A stretch of DNA of 64,000 nt from Liquidambar formosana (GCA_039720395.1 CM077826.1:18477053-18541052), one strand, 5' to 3'; counted from the first letter of the stretch, positions 22,736 to 38,233 are shown. Numbers and translations: made by a program. The notes: generated by a model from the letters alone, not told the origin.

Positions 22736-23758
22736 AGTGGCGGATCTAGGAATTTATGCTGGGGGGTGACTTTCTTTGGATGTAATTGTGTTTTTTTTGT
22801 TTTTTTCCTCTTTCTAACTCTATAAATTAAATAATCATTTGAAGTAGCCTTCTACATACAACAAAATTAATAAGAACAAAGAAAATTTTTTGAACTTAAT
22901 AATTAATACAAAAACTTAAATATTCATTGATAATTTCTTCTTTTTTTTTTTTTATGAAGTAATGTATGTATTAAACCAAAAAGGGGCATAATCTAAGAAC
23001 ATGAGACATATACAAGCACTAACCAAGAGCCTTAGCTAAAACTTTAGGAGCTCTACAAAAGAAATAAAAGAACACCTACTAGTACTAGTATACATGACAA
23101 TAAAACCACCAAAAAAAAGTCTTTACAAAAGACGACTTGGGGTCAAAATCGAAGTTTCCACCCCAACAAAAGTTCTTATGTTCCTACTTTATAATTCTCC
23201 CCGATGAGTTTTCATGTTTTAAAAGCGTTGAATGATAATCTCCTTATCAATGCTATCAAAAATATCTTTTTCAATATATACAACCAAACTATTATTTATT
23301 CATTCATCTCTCACTCAGTTACGCAATCGACTCTTCACAATCTTCATAGTAGAAAATACCGTCCCCATTGTAGCAGTCCCAACAGGTAGAATCAATGCCA
23401 ATGTCACAAACAAGTAAACTAATAATAAGTAATGACTCATGATGAACCTTAGATTCTCGAAGAGTTGGAGAGTTGGAGTCTTTGAGGGGTTAGTTTACAA
23501 AAGTCAACAAGAGTGGCTAAGTCACAAGTGGGTTTTGAAGACTTGAGTAAATGATGTCATGATTCATGGGTCAGAGTAGGGAAAAAAAGAAAAGAGAAAG
23601 GAGTAGGGGGGTTCCATAATAAAATTAGAGGGGTCAAAAAAATATTTCAGAGGGTTAGATTTAAAATTATGGACATATATGTAGAGTAAATTTTTTTTTT
23701 TTTTTGAATAGGTGAGGGGGGTCAACTGCCCCCTGGCACCCCCCTCCCTCCGCTCCTA
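22736..23758. mobile_element. TIR element inserted in fold-back MITE
   Basis: The flanks CTTCCCAAC (22727-22735) and CTTCTCAAC (23759-23767) form a 9-bp duplication with one mismatch. The ends are AGTGGCGGATCTAGG and, reversed, TAGGAGCGGAGGGAGG, an imperfect inverted repeat. At about 22938-23170 a poly-T followed by AAGTAATGTATGTATTAAACC looks like a LINE 3' end on the minus strand, carried inside or inserted later. No transposase was recognised. Confidence 0.55.
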
Positions 23759-23870
23759 CTTCTCAACACTTAACTGACTTGATATTTGACATGCATAAGG
23801 TGCATGTGGGAATGATCTAATCCAATGGAAAATTCGGCAAAATATAATTTGTATAAAATGATGTTGAAAG

Positions 23871-25354
23871 GCGTTCGGATTCAGTGCTGAGGAGGTGTTT
23901 TCTCGGCACCGTGCCAAGGTGTTCCAGATTTCGACACATGACGTATCACCTCATCCAACGGCAGGAGAAGCTCCACCTGATAAAACGACGCCAGGTATGT
24001 GCGTTTTGAATCCCAAACGCTACGTTAACGGAACCAACCCACCGTTACCCCTAAAACGCCACTTCTCCTGCGATCTCCCTGCCTTCCCTTTCTCCTGCCA
24101 TTCATGCCTAGGATTTCCCCATCGACGGAAAGGAAAGCTTAACAAACTCACCTTGCATTTTTCCGGCTAGGTGGGCAGCACACACCACCCCACCCCCTCC
24201 GGCCAACTCCATTTTTCCGGCCATTGATTCATCAACAGAAAATAAAAACAAAAATAAATAAAACATTAAAGATTTGGACAGATTACTTACAGCAAGCTTT
24301 AAAAATAAAAAATAAATAAATAAATAAAAACGAAAATGAAGAAGCGAGGGTTTGGGTTTTCATTCCAAGGATTTGGCGGTGATGGGTTTCTGGGAGGTCC
24401 TCATCAGTGATGGCTTGCTCATAAGCCACCATGAATATCGCCGGCCAGGGCTGTCTTCTTTCTTTGTCTTCTTCATTTTTTTTTTTTCTTTCAGGCTTTG
24501 TTTTCTTCTCCTATATGTAGCAGTTCATCGCACCACAACTCAGGTCGCCGGCGGGGAGTGTCGGATCCGCCAGAATGTCGTCAGATGGAGAGAGAATGTT
24601 TGCGGCATAGGACAATCTTCACCGGATTGAATGGAGATGGAGAAGGGCACACAGTGAGGGTTTGGAGAGGAAAAAAAAAAAAGAAAGAAAAGAAAATAAC
24701 ACCAGATCTGAAATATGGAGGGTGTACCTCTGTCTGTCGGCGGTATGTTTCACCGGATTCGGCGGTGTGACTTCACCGGATGTGAGTAGATCTGTTTTTT
24801 TTCGTGGAGAAGGAAAGAGGGGAGGGATGGAAGGGCAGCAGATCTTCACCGGATCGCGTTTTAGATCCAGGTTGCCGTCGTCGTGAAGGGCCATTGGTGT
24901 GCCAGACTGATAAGGGGCTTTTCGCCGGACTGGTAAGGGGCTTCCCTAAATCGCAACGTGAGAAGGGGGGAAATCCCGACTCAATTGGATGGCAACGAAC
25001 TCTCCTTGACGTTGATCGCTTCTGCCATCACTCGCGAGCATTAGATCTAGTTTCTAGTCACCTTTGGATTTCCGCCGATCTTCACGCCGGCGCGAATAGC
25101 AGGGGAAGTGGGGAAGTGGGGAAGGAGGAGCAGGGGAAGTGGGGGAAGGAGAAGATGACGGTGAGCAGAGTTTTGAGGGGTAACGGTGAGCTGCGCCGTT
25201 AATGTGCGTTTGGGAACCAAAACGCAGCTAAATGGGTCGTTTTATCAAGAGAAATTTTTCCTACCGTTGGATGAGAAACAACGCCACATGTCGCAATCGG
25301 AGGCAGCTTGGCACGGTGCCAAGGAAACATCACCTCAGCACCGAATCCGAACAC
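23871..25354. mobile_element. Mutator-like element D, possible gene-fragment carrier
   Basis: A perfect 9-bp target duplication TGTTGAAAG lies at 23862-23870 and 25355-25363. Terminal inverted repeats of about 170 bp start GCGTTCGGATTC / GTGTTCGGATTC and share GGCACCGTGCCAAG, CTCATCCAACGG and GATAAAACGAC. The inside (24150-25190) is richer in G and C than the neighbourhood, with Pack-MULE-like architecture. Small open frames inside match nothing I know. No transposase is present. Confidence 0.85.
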
Positions 25355-25400
25355 TGTTGAAAGGTGTAAAAGTAAAAATCCTTACACCAGTGTAAGTTGA

Positions 25401-26150
25401 TTTCTAAAAATAAATAAATAAATAAAGTCAAGATTTATAAAATTAAGCTGTGAAAACCTTTGATTTTCTTTAAATCAGTACGGTGACAGATTTTTAGAAA
25501 CCATCGCCAAATCCGAATCCCATCAAAAGATTCAAACACGATGACGTGATGTGTGTATTGATTTTCGTGCTATAACAATGCATATGATTAAAGAAAGGGC
25601 CCATTGCAAGGCAATGAGATGGCCACATGATAGCCTTGCTCTATGAAACTTCATGTTTCCATTTAATTACATTGAAATAACTAGCCAAGAAAAAGGAGAG
25701 GGAGCGTGGAGGGGGATGACAAAAGCACTAGAATGGTCGAATGGACTCTACATTTTCAAAGTCAATGGTGGAAATAGTCACCGATTGGCATATACTCCGG
25801 ATATACTCCCTCTCCGTCCACTTTGTTTAGTAACAATTTCTATTTTAAAAAATCTCAAAATATTTATTAACCAAGACAAAAAATTAAATTATTTTATTTT
25901 TTCAATGTGTCCATTTTTATATTTAAAATTACAATTATTTTAATTATAATATTAAATTAAATTAAATTAAATTTTAAAAAAAATTAAAACTAATGAGTTA
26001 TATGACAATACAATGACTAATTGACCTTAATGCCGAGTGTCTTAATCAAAGTAACTTAAATAATACAGAGTAGTAATTAATTAATTGTCGTCTACTTGCT
26101 ATTCCAATAAGGCTATAATGCATCCCTGAGCTCTGCAATAATGTCCAAGA
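25401..26150 (+). promoter_or_regulatory. Upstream region of the complete receptor kinase gene
   Basis: This is the 750 bp before the start codon at 26151. It is AT-rich with a run of TTAAA units at about 25950-25980. No TATA box or known element stands out with confidence, and the transcription start is not visible. Confidence 0.3.
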
Positions 26151-29572
<3,422 letters not shown>

Positions 29573-30007
29573 AGGAATCCATGTTTCTTTGCCCAACATA
29601 GTTGTATAACATATTCATTACTCTTTATCGATAACCAAATTCCGTAAACCAAGTGTATCAATTATGTATGCCTGTCTATGAGAGTGTACAGGTATACCTT
29701 GATTGATTTTAGTAACAAAATTCCATAAATGTGTAAATTATGTGTGTAAGCATACACGGATTATGTGTTTGCAAGCATTCCTCTACTGCTGCTATTGCGA
29801 TTTGCGACACTGTGTGTTTTAATTTTCACTACTGGTCTTGAGCCTAGCTAAAAAGAGGCTTGCATAAAGTAGCATATAGTTCTTACTAAGATAATGCTTG
29901 CAAAATAAAGCTATATTATAACTAAAGCAGCATGGTACATCACTATGAATCCCCCAAGTCTCCAATTAATAACACGGAACACACACATACACACAAATAA
30001 ACCTGAT
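29573..30007. other. 3' flank of copy 2, duplicated from the copy 1 flank
   Basis: It is closely similar to 12520-12985 across its length (CAACATAGTTGTATAACAT, AAAAAGAGGCTTGCATAAA). It likely holds the 3' UTR. No poly-A signal is certain. Confidence 0.5.
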
Positions 30008-30436
30008 TTTTTTTTTTCTTTTTGGGGTAGGCAAAACAAATTTTATTAATAATATTATCAGAAAATACATAGCATAGAAACACCCTATAAAATTTCCCTC
30101 CAACACCCAAACGCAAACAGCCTGCTATCTAACCAGTACAAAGACCAAAACCAATCCCCCCAATCTATGATAAAACATCAAAATCTCCTTTTCCAAAACA
30201 CTAAAATACCCATTGCAGGAAAGCACCTAACAAAAAACCTCCCCCTAAAAATACAGCATAACATATAAACACATATCACAATTCACAACACATAAATTGA
30301 TATAATGACAATAGTTTTCGAAGGATTAACAAATCTCTAATAAACTTACAGAAAATTACATACCTCATGAAAACACGCAATGCACCATTCAGCTTTCAGC
30401 ACTTCCACACATCTACCTTAAAATCCAATTCATGAA
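30008..30436 (-). pseudogene. LINE 3' relic, duplicated copy
   Basis: A poly-T at 30008-30021 is followed by sequence collinear with 13028-13392 (CCCTCCAACACCC, TAAAATACCCATTGCAGG). It is truncated relative to the first copy where the duplication ends near 30436. Noncoding. Confidence 0.5.
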
Positions 30437-30967
30437 ATCCAATCCCTAATTTATTCCTCGAAGTCTCTAGCTTAATCAAAAACAAAACAAAACAAAACAC
30501 CAACCAACCTCTCAACAACCCTCCACCAAGAGGCAAATTCCCAGTTCATTTAATCTCAGATTTTCAATCTTGCAACCCAAGCTTGAGATGTATGAAGAAT
30601 ATCAGATTCTTTAAAAGTGTTATTATCGTATGATCAAAAATAATTCTATTGTCATTCAGAAAGGTCCATATATCATTTCAAAAAATTCAACTGATTTAAA
30701 ACTTGAAAATCAAAGAAACAATGATAAAAACCAGCGTTCTGAGTTGAAGGACCCTTTGTCCATCTTATGGTCTCTGTCTCTTTGTGACAGTATGATATCT
30801 TTTCTCCATGGATGAGCACATTTTACTTACAGCACTGATAATGTACGTACGTACACTCTCTTTTTATTTTTATTTTTTTGACAGTAACCATATGTTGATT
30901 AACAGCAATGTACTTCTTCAACAATTCATAATATGAGATAATTATATATATTTGTTTGTTGATGCAG
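30437..30967 (+). other. Intron-derived flank of kinase copy 3
   Basis: From about 30510 it parallels intron 1 of copies 1 and 2 (CAACAACCCTCCACC, AGATTCTTTAAAAGTGT, GGTCCATATATCATTTC). No exon is present. Confidence 0.5.
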
Positions 30968-31650
30968 CCGTGAATTGGTGGATAGGGCTCATTATGGCAG
31001 CAGCAGTAGTTCTATTTATACTGGTTTGGTTCTCCTTATGCTATTTCATATAAAGAACACACAGAGTTGAAAGTAAACCTCTCGCGAACCAATCAAAATA
31101 TAGAAAAAAAACTTTTGTATTATTAATTCCTTAATGGAAACTTAATCTCCGTCCATGTCTTATCTTTTATATTTAACCAATAGTCAATAGGGAATAATAA
31201 TAATAATAATAATAACAAAAAGAGAGCAAGAGATATTATTATATGTGTTAGGAGATAGTTCAACACATCCCAGCGAATCCGGAAAACAAAAGAAACTCAA
31301 AAGAGATGAGAAGAAAAGCCATGAGTTCCAATTCTTCAGTTTTGAAAGCATAGCATCTGCCACTGAGTTTTGCAATTACAAATAAACTTGGAGAAGGTGG
31401 GTATGGACCAGTTTACAAGGTACACACCAATGACTCCTAAGTTGAGATGATATAAGAAATAACAATTATTTTGGGACTAATTAGTTTTTGTTTCAGGGAA
31501 AATTGCAAGACAGTCAAGATATAGCAATAAAAAGGCTTTCAAGAAATTCTGGATGAGAACTAGTGGAGTTCAAGAATGAACTTAAACTAATTGCCAAACT
31601 GGAACACACTAATCTTGTTAGGCTTATAGGGTGCTGCATTGAAAGAGAGG
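30968..31650 (+). pseudogene. Truncated S-receptor-like kinase pseudogene (copy 3)
   Basis: Membrane exon: from 30968, with stop TAA at 31051 where copies 1 and 2 have an arginine codon. Second exon: about 31193-31420, with an ATA/AAT-repeat expansion at its start and a two-base deletion before TTTTGCAAT. Third exon: from 31497, with stop TGA at 31554 (TCTGGATGA in place of TCTGGACAA). Similarity ends near 31650 after GCATTGAAAGAGAG, before the catalytic loop. It has no lectin exon and cannot code for a kinase. Confidence 0.85.
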
Positions 31651-32064
31651 ATGCGCCCAAAACATCAAAATTTTCTTTTCTTGCTATTTTCTCTTTTCTT
31701 TTGTCCTTGTAAAGAAATATAAGGGAGACTGATATGCAGAAGAAAAGGAGATCAAGAACCCACCAAAATCTTCCTAAGCCTTTATAAAAGAGAAGTCAAA
31801 TTGAGAAGATCACCCACCATGAAGCACTAACTCCATCAGACACAGACAAAGGTAAGCTACTGTTAAAGTTACTGTTAATAAGAATATTTCATTTTTTCTT
31901 TCAAGCAATCAATCAATCAATCAAACATGTGGTCTCCCAGAATACAATGAAAAATCCAAAAGAAGCAAATCAACATAAAAGAGTACAATGAGCAAGAAAA
32001 AAAGAGAGGATAATTTCAACAATTATGGCTTATGAGAGGACTTGTTAGCATGGCATAACAATTG
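31651..32064. other. Intergenic, no gene seen
   Basis: Unique-looking sequence after the breakpoint of kinase copy 3. It contains a short CAAT repeat near 31905-31924. Nothing was recognised. Confidence 0.35.
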
Positions 32065-32562
32065 TGATACGAACCCCTGGGTAGAACTCACCTTTGAAAA
32101 CCGGTTTGCAAGGGAAGGGTGCCCAAGAGCTAATATACACATCGTCAAGCCCGGCCCATACTTAACCAATGTGGGACATTAGGATCGTAACACTTCCGCA
32201 GCCGATGACCACGGCGACCCACTTTATCGACACTAACCCAATGGTAGCCCTTTCCCTTTTGACGGCTTCACTCACCTACCAGTATTCTTCAATGACTAAA
32301 TATCATACCCACACATAATACCAAACCATTTTAATCCAGCCCATAGGTCACCCCTTTCGCGGAAATTGACCGCAGAGAGTTACAGCCCATATTGTGTCCG
32401 ATCCCATACTCGACATGATGGTTAGCTCTGATACTAAATGATACGAACCCTAGTAGAACTCACCTTGAAAACCGGCTTGCAAGAGGAGGGTGTCCAAGAG
32501 CTAATATACACATGGTCAAACCGGCCAATACTTAACCGATGTGGGACGTTAGGATCGTGACA
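32065..32562 (-). mobile_element. TRIM retroelement, complete, 498 bp, 5-bp TSD
   Basis: LTRs are at 32065-32192 (128 bp) and 32439-32562 (124 bp). A perfect target duplication AATTG lies at 32060-32064 and 32563-32567. On the minus strand the LTR runs from TGTCACGATCCTAACGTCCC to GGTTCGTATCA (TG...CA). Next to it is TAGTATCAGAGC, one base off the initiator tRNA-Met primer site. The 246-bp core has no coding potential. The LTRs differ by several bases and small indels, so the insertion is not recent. Confidence 0.85.
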
Positions 32563-33420
32563 AATTGCTTGGAAAAAATCAGGGGGAAAAACCGCAAAAT
32601 ACATAAAGGAAAAATAATCAAAACTCGTGGCAGTGAAATGCATAGCAAAGAGTATTATCAATTGAACACTTGAAATTTCAATGGAGCATGAATTGCAACT
32701 GTTAGACCTCCCCAATGATTAGAGAGAGAAATAAACCAATATTGAAAGCAAAACAAGGATAAAATTTATTAGAATAACTGAGAACGATGGAACCATACCT
32801 AATGTGACAGATCGAACGACTGCTATCGTGTTGCCGGGGAAAGATATGGAGATAGAGAGGAGTGAAGGATAGAGTATTGAGGGAAGGAGATGACTGCAGG
32901 AGAAGGGAAGGGAATGGAAGATGGTAGCAGAGATTTGAAACGGGTTCTAGAGGACAGAGAAACCTGTTCGAGTTTAGTTCTAGTGTAGTTGTGTGTACTG
33001 TGTAGGGAGTAAAGAGTTTGAGGGGAGTGGAGGCAACGTGTGTAATTTTATTTTAAAATTATCGTTTTAATTTAGGAAGAATTTTAGATGAGTAAAATAA
33101 TTTCAGTTAGTACTCATTTCCTTAACTCATAAATAAACCATTTACAAGTGGGACACTAGGACCAAATAAGCCCTACCGACTAAAAGCTCCAGTTGGTTTG
33201 GTTTGGTTTGATTCAATTTGGAGAGAATATTTTTATCATTTTTTTTATTATAACAAATTATAAAAGTTTATTACAAAAAATGGAAATGTTCATATAACAA
33301 AATCAATAAAAGACATAAATTTGTGATCTTTTCACGTATAGTTAGTGCAATTTTAACACATGGAAGTAAAATGAAATATTAAATTGAAACAATTATGAAG
33401 TATAATATTTTATAAAGTTT
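32563..33420. other. Intergenic, no gene seen
   Basis: It contains purine-rich sequence at 32850-33030. No open frame of a known family and no clear repeat boundary was seen. Confidence 0.35.
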
Positions 33421-33535
33421 TGATCATATACGGGATATCTCGGATATCCCATTGGCTCACGGCTATGCGTGCACATGTCGTTCACAAACAATCGTGATCG
33501 AATAGGATATTCTAGAATATACAGCATATAATCAG
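33421..33535. repeat. Small palindromic MITE, copy 2 of 3
   Basis: It starts TGATCATATACGGGATATC. Inside it has GGATATCCCATT and its counterpart AATAGGATATTC around a centre with CACATGTCGTTCACAAAC. Same family as 18893 and 34421. Confidence 0.7.
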
Positions 33536-33579
33536 CCCTAATATTTTATATATATAGTCCTTTTATTATTAGGCGCACT

Positions 33580-33925
33580 TGATGCAATTTTGTATCATGT
33601 GCTAATGTGTACTCTAAAACTGTTATGTGCAACTCATATTTGCCCAAATCAACTGTTAGATCAAATTTGATTTATATATTAGTTATGCATGCTAAAAATC
33701 AAATGAGTTGTTTCCTTCAAAATGTCCATAAATGAGTTATTATTATTGATTAAAAAATACATGTTTTAGATCGAATAACAATCAATTTTAGATTAACTTG
33801 ATTTTTGGCATGAAACGACTACATAAAATGGCTATCTTATCCAACGGTTTGATTCATAAAATACAAATCATTAGATAAAGTTTAGAGTATACCTGATAAT
33901 AACTAATATCATGTGCACCTAAGAA
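33580..33925. repeat. Fold-back MITE copy
   Basis: Imperfect inverted halves: ATCATGTGCTAATGTGTACTC near the left end pairs with the reverse of GAGTATACCTGATAATAACTA near the right end. Inner CATGCTAAAAATCAA pairs with TTGATTTTTGGCATG. Related to 18405-18770. Confidence 0.6.
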
Positions 33926-34420
33926 TAGAATAATTAATATATATATATAATGATAATAAAAAAATTCAAGTTAACATGTACTTCGTACTCTTTTTTAATT
34001 TTTTTTTTTTTTTTTGCATCAACACCATGCCTTAAAAGGAATGTACCATATGCTACATATGTTGATCCATGATATTTAATCAAATCATGTGCTAAAGAAA
34101 TTCTACCTTTTCCCTGGCCCAAATTCTTAGAGAAAAAACAATTTTTGGTAACTTGTTGATCCCCTATTTTTTCCATATCTATCGTTTGTTCCTAACTCAA
34201 CATATTGGATCTAAATACGCTGCGTAATAACTCTACTAAAGGTGATCTTGTTATAGGAATAGCTTCAATTACACTTGTTACAATTTTTACAAAGTATAGC
34301 CTCTAATGCATAGTATTAATGCAAATATAATCAACACATGCTAGCATAAAAATCCTTTCATTTTTGCTTTCGGGAATACATGAATAATCCCTATACATAG
34401 GTATATTAAATGTAGAAGAT

Positions 34421-34539
34421 TGATCATACGCGGGATATTTTAGAGTATCTTATTCAATCATGACCCTCTGTAGATAACATGTGCGCATACACACTCATAA
34501 ACAATTGTGATCGAATGAGATCTCTCACACACATGATCA
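34421..34539. repeat. Small palindromic MITE, copy 3 of 3
   Basis: It begins TGATCATACGCGGGATAT and ends ACACATGATCA. The centre carries ACATGTGCGCATACACAC. Length 119 bp. Confidence 0.7.
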
Positions 34540-34889
34540 AAGCTTATTAAATGTAATATAATATGGAATATATATTATATTTAAAAGATTGGTTCTCGTG
34601 TTGAGTCAATTTACCTAATCCCTCCGCTCAAAACTGAACCAAATAAATGTCAATTCTTAAATAATTTTTAACCTAAGACCAACTGAGGTATCTAAAGAAC
34701 GATTTAAACCCAAAAAGAAAAAATCCATTTTGATTTGATTCTCAATTTACACTGATCCAAATTGACCCGCTCACGGTGATGGTCGGACCATCCGACCATC
34801 GTGAGTGTGATAGCATCTCCCTCCAACCCATATTGACCACGCGCCTTCGCGCGTGCCCATTCCCCGCCCCATGTATTTATTGCCCTTTT

Positions 34890-34994
34890 CCACGGCCCAT
34901 CTAAAAATTCTCCTCACAGCGTTAGGGTTAGGGCTCTCTGCGTTTCTGTACGCTTTTTACGATCAGACCCAAACCCTAAGCTTAGATTCCAGCC
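34890..34994 (+). promoter_or_regulatory. TMA7 proximal promoter/5' UTR with site II and telo-box motifs
   Basis: GGCCCA (site II type) at 34894, the telo-box complement TTAGGGTTAGGG at 34922-34933 and telo-box AAACCCTAA at 34971-34979 all lie within 100 bp of the ATG. In plants this pairing is typical of genes for ribosomal proteins and translation factors, which fits the product. The exact transcription start is not visible. Confidence 0.6.
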
Positions 34995-36790
34995 ATGTCG
35001 TCCAAGCAAGGTATTTTCTTCTTCTCTTTCTTCCTCTTATGCATGTTTACAAGATTGTATATGCAAAAGTTTACTTCTTCATCAGCTGAAATACTAGATC
35101 TGCTAGATTCGATTTTACACTGCAGCAATATTGAAAATTGGACCTTTTTTTTTGTCTTTTAAGGTGGAAAAGCGAAGCCTCTAAAGCAACCCAAGGCTGA
35201 TAAGAAAGAGTACGACGAGGTATCGTCATCATCATCACTATACTGATTTTTTTTTTTTTTTTCAATTTCGATTTCGATTTCGATTTCAATTTCATGGTTT
35301 AATCTCAATGGGGAAAAAGAAAACGATTTATGTAGCCGACCCTATGTGGTTGGGAGTAAGGCTTTGTTGAGTTGGGTTGAATTTTCGTAGTTCTTTGATT
35401 AAATGGTTAAATTTTTTTTATCTACAAAATTACCGATATGAATCGATGCTTTGAAACTAAATACTAATATAAATCATTGCATAAAGTAATAATTTTTATT
35501 TCTTGGATGTATGTTGATCTTTAGTTGGGAAACTTTTCACTCGAACCATCTGTTTGGTTGCTAAGAAAACGGAGGAAAATAGAATAAATCTAACTGCTAA
35601 TAAGATTTGATACATAATTGCTATCTTTTTTTTTTTGGGTATTTGTTCAGTATTCGTGTCCACCCTCAATTTGGTTCCTGGAAAATTTTAAGTGAAGAAA
35701 CTTTGCTTTAAAGTGCTCATGAAAGGAAGCCATTCTTAAACATTTTTTCTTTTACTTTACCTTGTCCTTTCTAAGAACCAAATTGGGCTTTAGTATATGG
35801 TTATATGGATTTATCCTTTGCCCGAAGGGCTTCCTCGTTATAAAAAATATGGATTTGTCCTTTCTAAGACCTAAATGGGGCCGTAGTGTATGGTTATGTG
35901 GATTTGTCTTATAGCATTTAACAAATGGTTTGCTGAAGTTTTTATGTTTAGATTACACCTCTGTTAGCTATGACTTGTGACTAGGGAAACTTTTGTGCAT
36001 GAATAATAATTTTTCTGTGTGATAGAAATTGAAGACGGTGTTGATATGTTAGAATGTATTCAAGTTTATAAGGGTGGTAATCCTTACAAGATTTTCCACC
36101 TTTAATATGAAAATAATTGATCATGATTCAGTAGCATGTATAATATGGCATGCCCTTTACCTCACCTTGGAGTACCCGTGTCAACACATCATGAAGTGGT
36201 TGTGGGTACTCTTGTGGGACACTTTAAAATAGTGGAAATTCTTCTGAAAGCATGTGAACCAGCACTTTGACATGCACTAGGGCCCGACAACCGTATCCAA
36301 GTCCATATAATGTAGCATATGGTTTATTAGGCTAGCAGTGTTTGAAGCCATTGATTGTTTGGCTTAAACCTTACCATGTAAGATCTTCAGCTCCTCCTTA
36401 CGGTGTATATGCACTGATGCACATAAATTTGTTTCCGTGCTTTTTGTTGCTGTTCATTTTGTCCCTGTTTGGTCGTTTTTACACTGTGATTTGTATATGT
36501 TTCTGTGCAGAATGATATGGCTAACATTCAAAAGAAAAAGGAAGAGGAGAAGGTGAGATATTGGTTTTGTTACTTCTTTTTCTTTCCAAGATAAAAATAA
36601 TGCATACATACACACACAAGATGGATTTGAGAGAGTGGTGTTTTGGTACTTCTTATTGTGGTCCTTTCATGGGTTGTCTACTTGTCTGACAAACATCCAA
36701 TTTGTGCAGGCACTTAAGGAACTTAGGGCCAAGGCTCAACAGAAGGGGTCATTTGGAGGTGCTGGGCTCAAGAAAAGTGGGAAGAAATGA
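34995..36790 (+). CDS. TMA7: TMA7-type translation machinery-associated small protein
   Basis: Four exons: 34995-35010, 35164-35219, 36511-36552 and 36710-36790, 64 aa. The protein starts MSSKQGGKAKPLKQPKADKK, has the middle NDMANIQKKKEEEKALKELR and ends GSFGGAGLKKSGKK. This is the full length and layout of the conserved eukaryotic TMA7/CCDC72 family, small lysine-rich proteins that co-purify with ribosomes in yeast. Phases join cleanly and all splice sites are GT/AG. Intron 2 is long (about 1.3 kb). The promoter has translation-gene motifs. No other reading fits. Confidence 0.9.
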
Positions 36791-38233
36791 GGGTCTTCAG
36801 ACCCATATTAGAATACAAGTATAAATTGTTGTCCTGTGATTAAAAATTCTCTTATGATGATATCCTTTGGTTCATAACTTACGTATGATGGTGTAGTTTT
36901 ATGCTAAATCAACTTCTAAACTTTGTGGTGGTGTCGTTATGTGAAACCAAATAAGTTGTGCTTTCAGTGTGTGAAAATACTCATGCTTCATGATACCCAT
37001 GTCAATGTTGTCTTTTGTTTGATCATGGCTTCTTTGAGATGATGATTTATGATGAAGATTTGGATATTGCTGCTGGTAGGCATTTCTTGATGCCTCTTCA
37101 TTTTCAAGTGCTCTCTCTGTGTGGCATGTGGATTGCTTCCGTTCTTGGTGTATCAGCTACTGAGTCAGAATGATTAAGTAATAGTAATAAATTGGCCTCT
37201 ACATGTATGTTTTGCACCACTCATGGTTAGAAGCAGGCCTCCATTAGTTCTTGGTCCATACCACATCCGTTCTGAGTGTATAAAATTGAGCTACATACAT
37301 TCCCAATGGAGACTGGAGCTGATGTTAAATGGTGGTCTCTTGTTCAAAGTTATCAGCATAAGAAATGCTTGAGAAAGTAATGCCCTCCCTCATTGGTTGT
37401 TGAGACTATGGAGGAAAATAAGTAAAATCTAAATATTATGTTCCCCATTATATGGGACTCAGAACAATGCCTCCAATCAACTGGGCCTAATGGTTATTTG
37501 GGTTGACGGCATGTTGTTTCGTTATTCATGTCTGTTATGCTCAGCAAATTTTCTTTCCGGCTAACCTTCCCACGCTGGTGACTACAGTTTGTGAGATCGA
37601 TGACCAAATTGTGGAAGGAGCAAATATAGTGTACAAATAAACAGAAATATATAATATTTTTATTGAACTAGGATGCTGGTTGTAAATCAAGCTTCGTCCA
37701 AAAAAAGAGACAGCTATTGGCCCTTTCATGAAATCTTTCCACACACTCACTTGAGGAGTGGGAAGCTTTTGTGGGATTGCTAATAGTATATATCATCAAC
37801 CTACTCCAATTAATGTACTGGGTGAATGGAGATTGATCAGAGAACTTCTCTTATAGCTCGAAAAGGAAACACTGGAGAGGAAGCTGGCACAAGTGAGGTT
37901 GAAGAGCTCAGAACTGAACTCATTCTTGATGAAACTTTTACTAGGGATGGACAAAATCCAGAGCTCTGGTTAAAAATTCTCGTGATTGACCACCACCACC
38001 ACCACCACCACCACACACACACACACACACGAAATTGCAAAAAATTTGACACCTTTTTTCTTCTCACACACACACACACACACACGGAATTGCAAAAAAT
38101 TTGACGCCCTTTTTCTTCTCATTTTTGGCATAGCCAGCCACTCAGTCGGAGACTCTAATTAGTTATTTTGGAAAGGGCTTTGCTGTTATAGTTTGTAAAA
38201 TGAAAATTCTTCTGTCTACTTACTAATATGTGA
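36791..38233. other. Intergenic, no certain gene
   Basis: The first part likely contains the TMA7 3' UTR. At 37826-37970 an open frame (EIDQRTSLIARKG, EEAGTSEVEELRTELILDE) has protein-like composition but no family I know, and it runs into a microsatellite. It may be a captured exon scrap. Confidence 0.35.
37991..38110. repeat. CCA/CA microsatellite with 60-bp tandem duplication
   Basis: A (CCA)n run passes into (CA)n, then AATTGCAAAAAATTTGAC, a TTTTTTCTTCTCA stretch, and the same CA-AATTGCAAAAAATTTGAC block again. Confidence 0.8.

Larger units (their letters stand above)
22590..25400. repeat. Fold-back MITE split by two nested insertions
   Basis: Joining 22590-22735, 23768-23870 and 25364-25400 gives, reversed, a sequence collinear with the uninterrupted copy at 18405-18770. 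The gaps are the elements 22736-23758 and 23871-25354, each flanked by a 9-bp repeat, one copy of which is absent from the joined sequence. Confidence 0.7.

Noticed and set aside
24352..25202. Overlapping open frames of 69-132 codons
   Set aside because: They lie inside a Mutator-like element, in competing frames on both strands, with no known domain; kept only as possible captured DNA.
37826..37990. Frame reading EIDQRTSLIARKG and EEAGTSEVEELRTELILDE
   Set aside because: Protein-like composition, but no splice partners, no known family and it runs into a microsatellite; too weak to call a gene.
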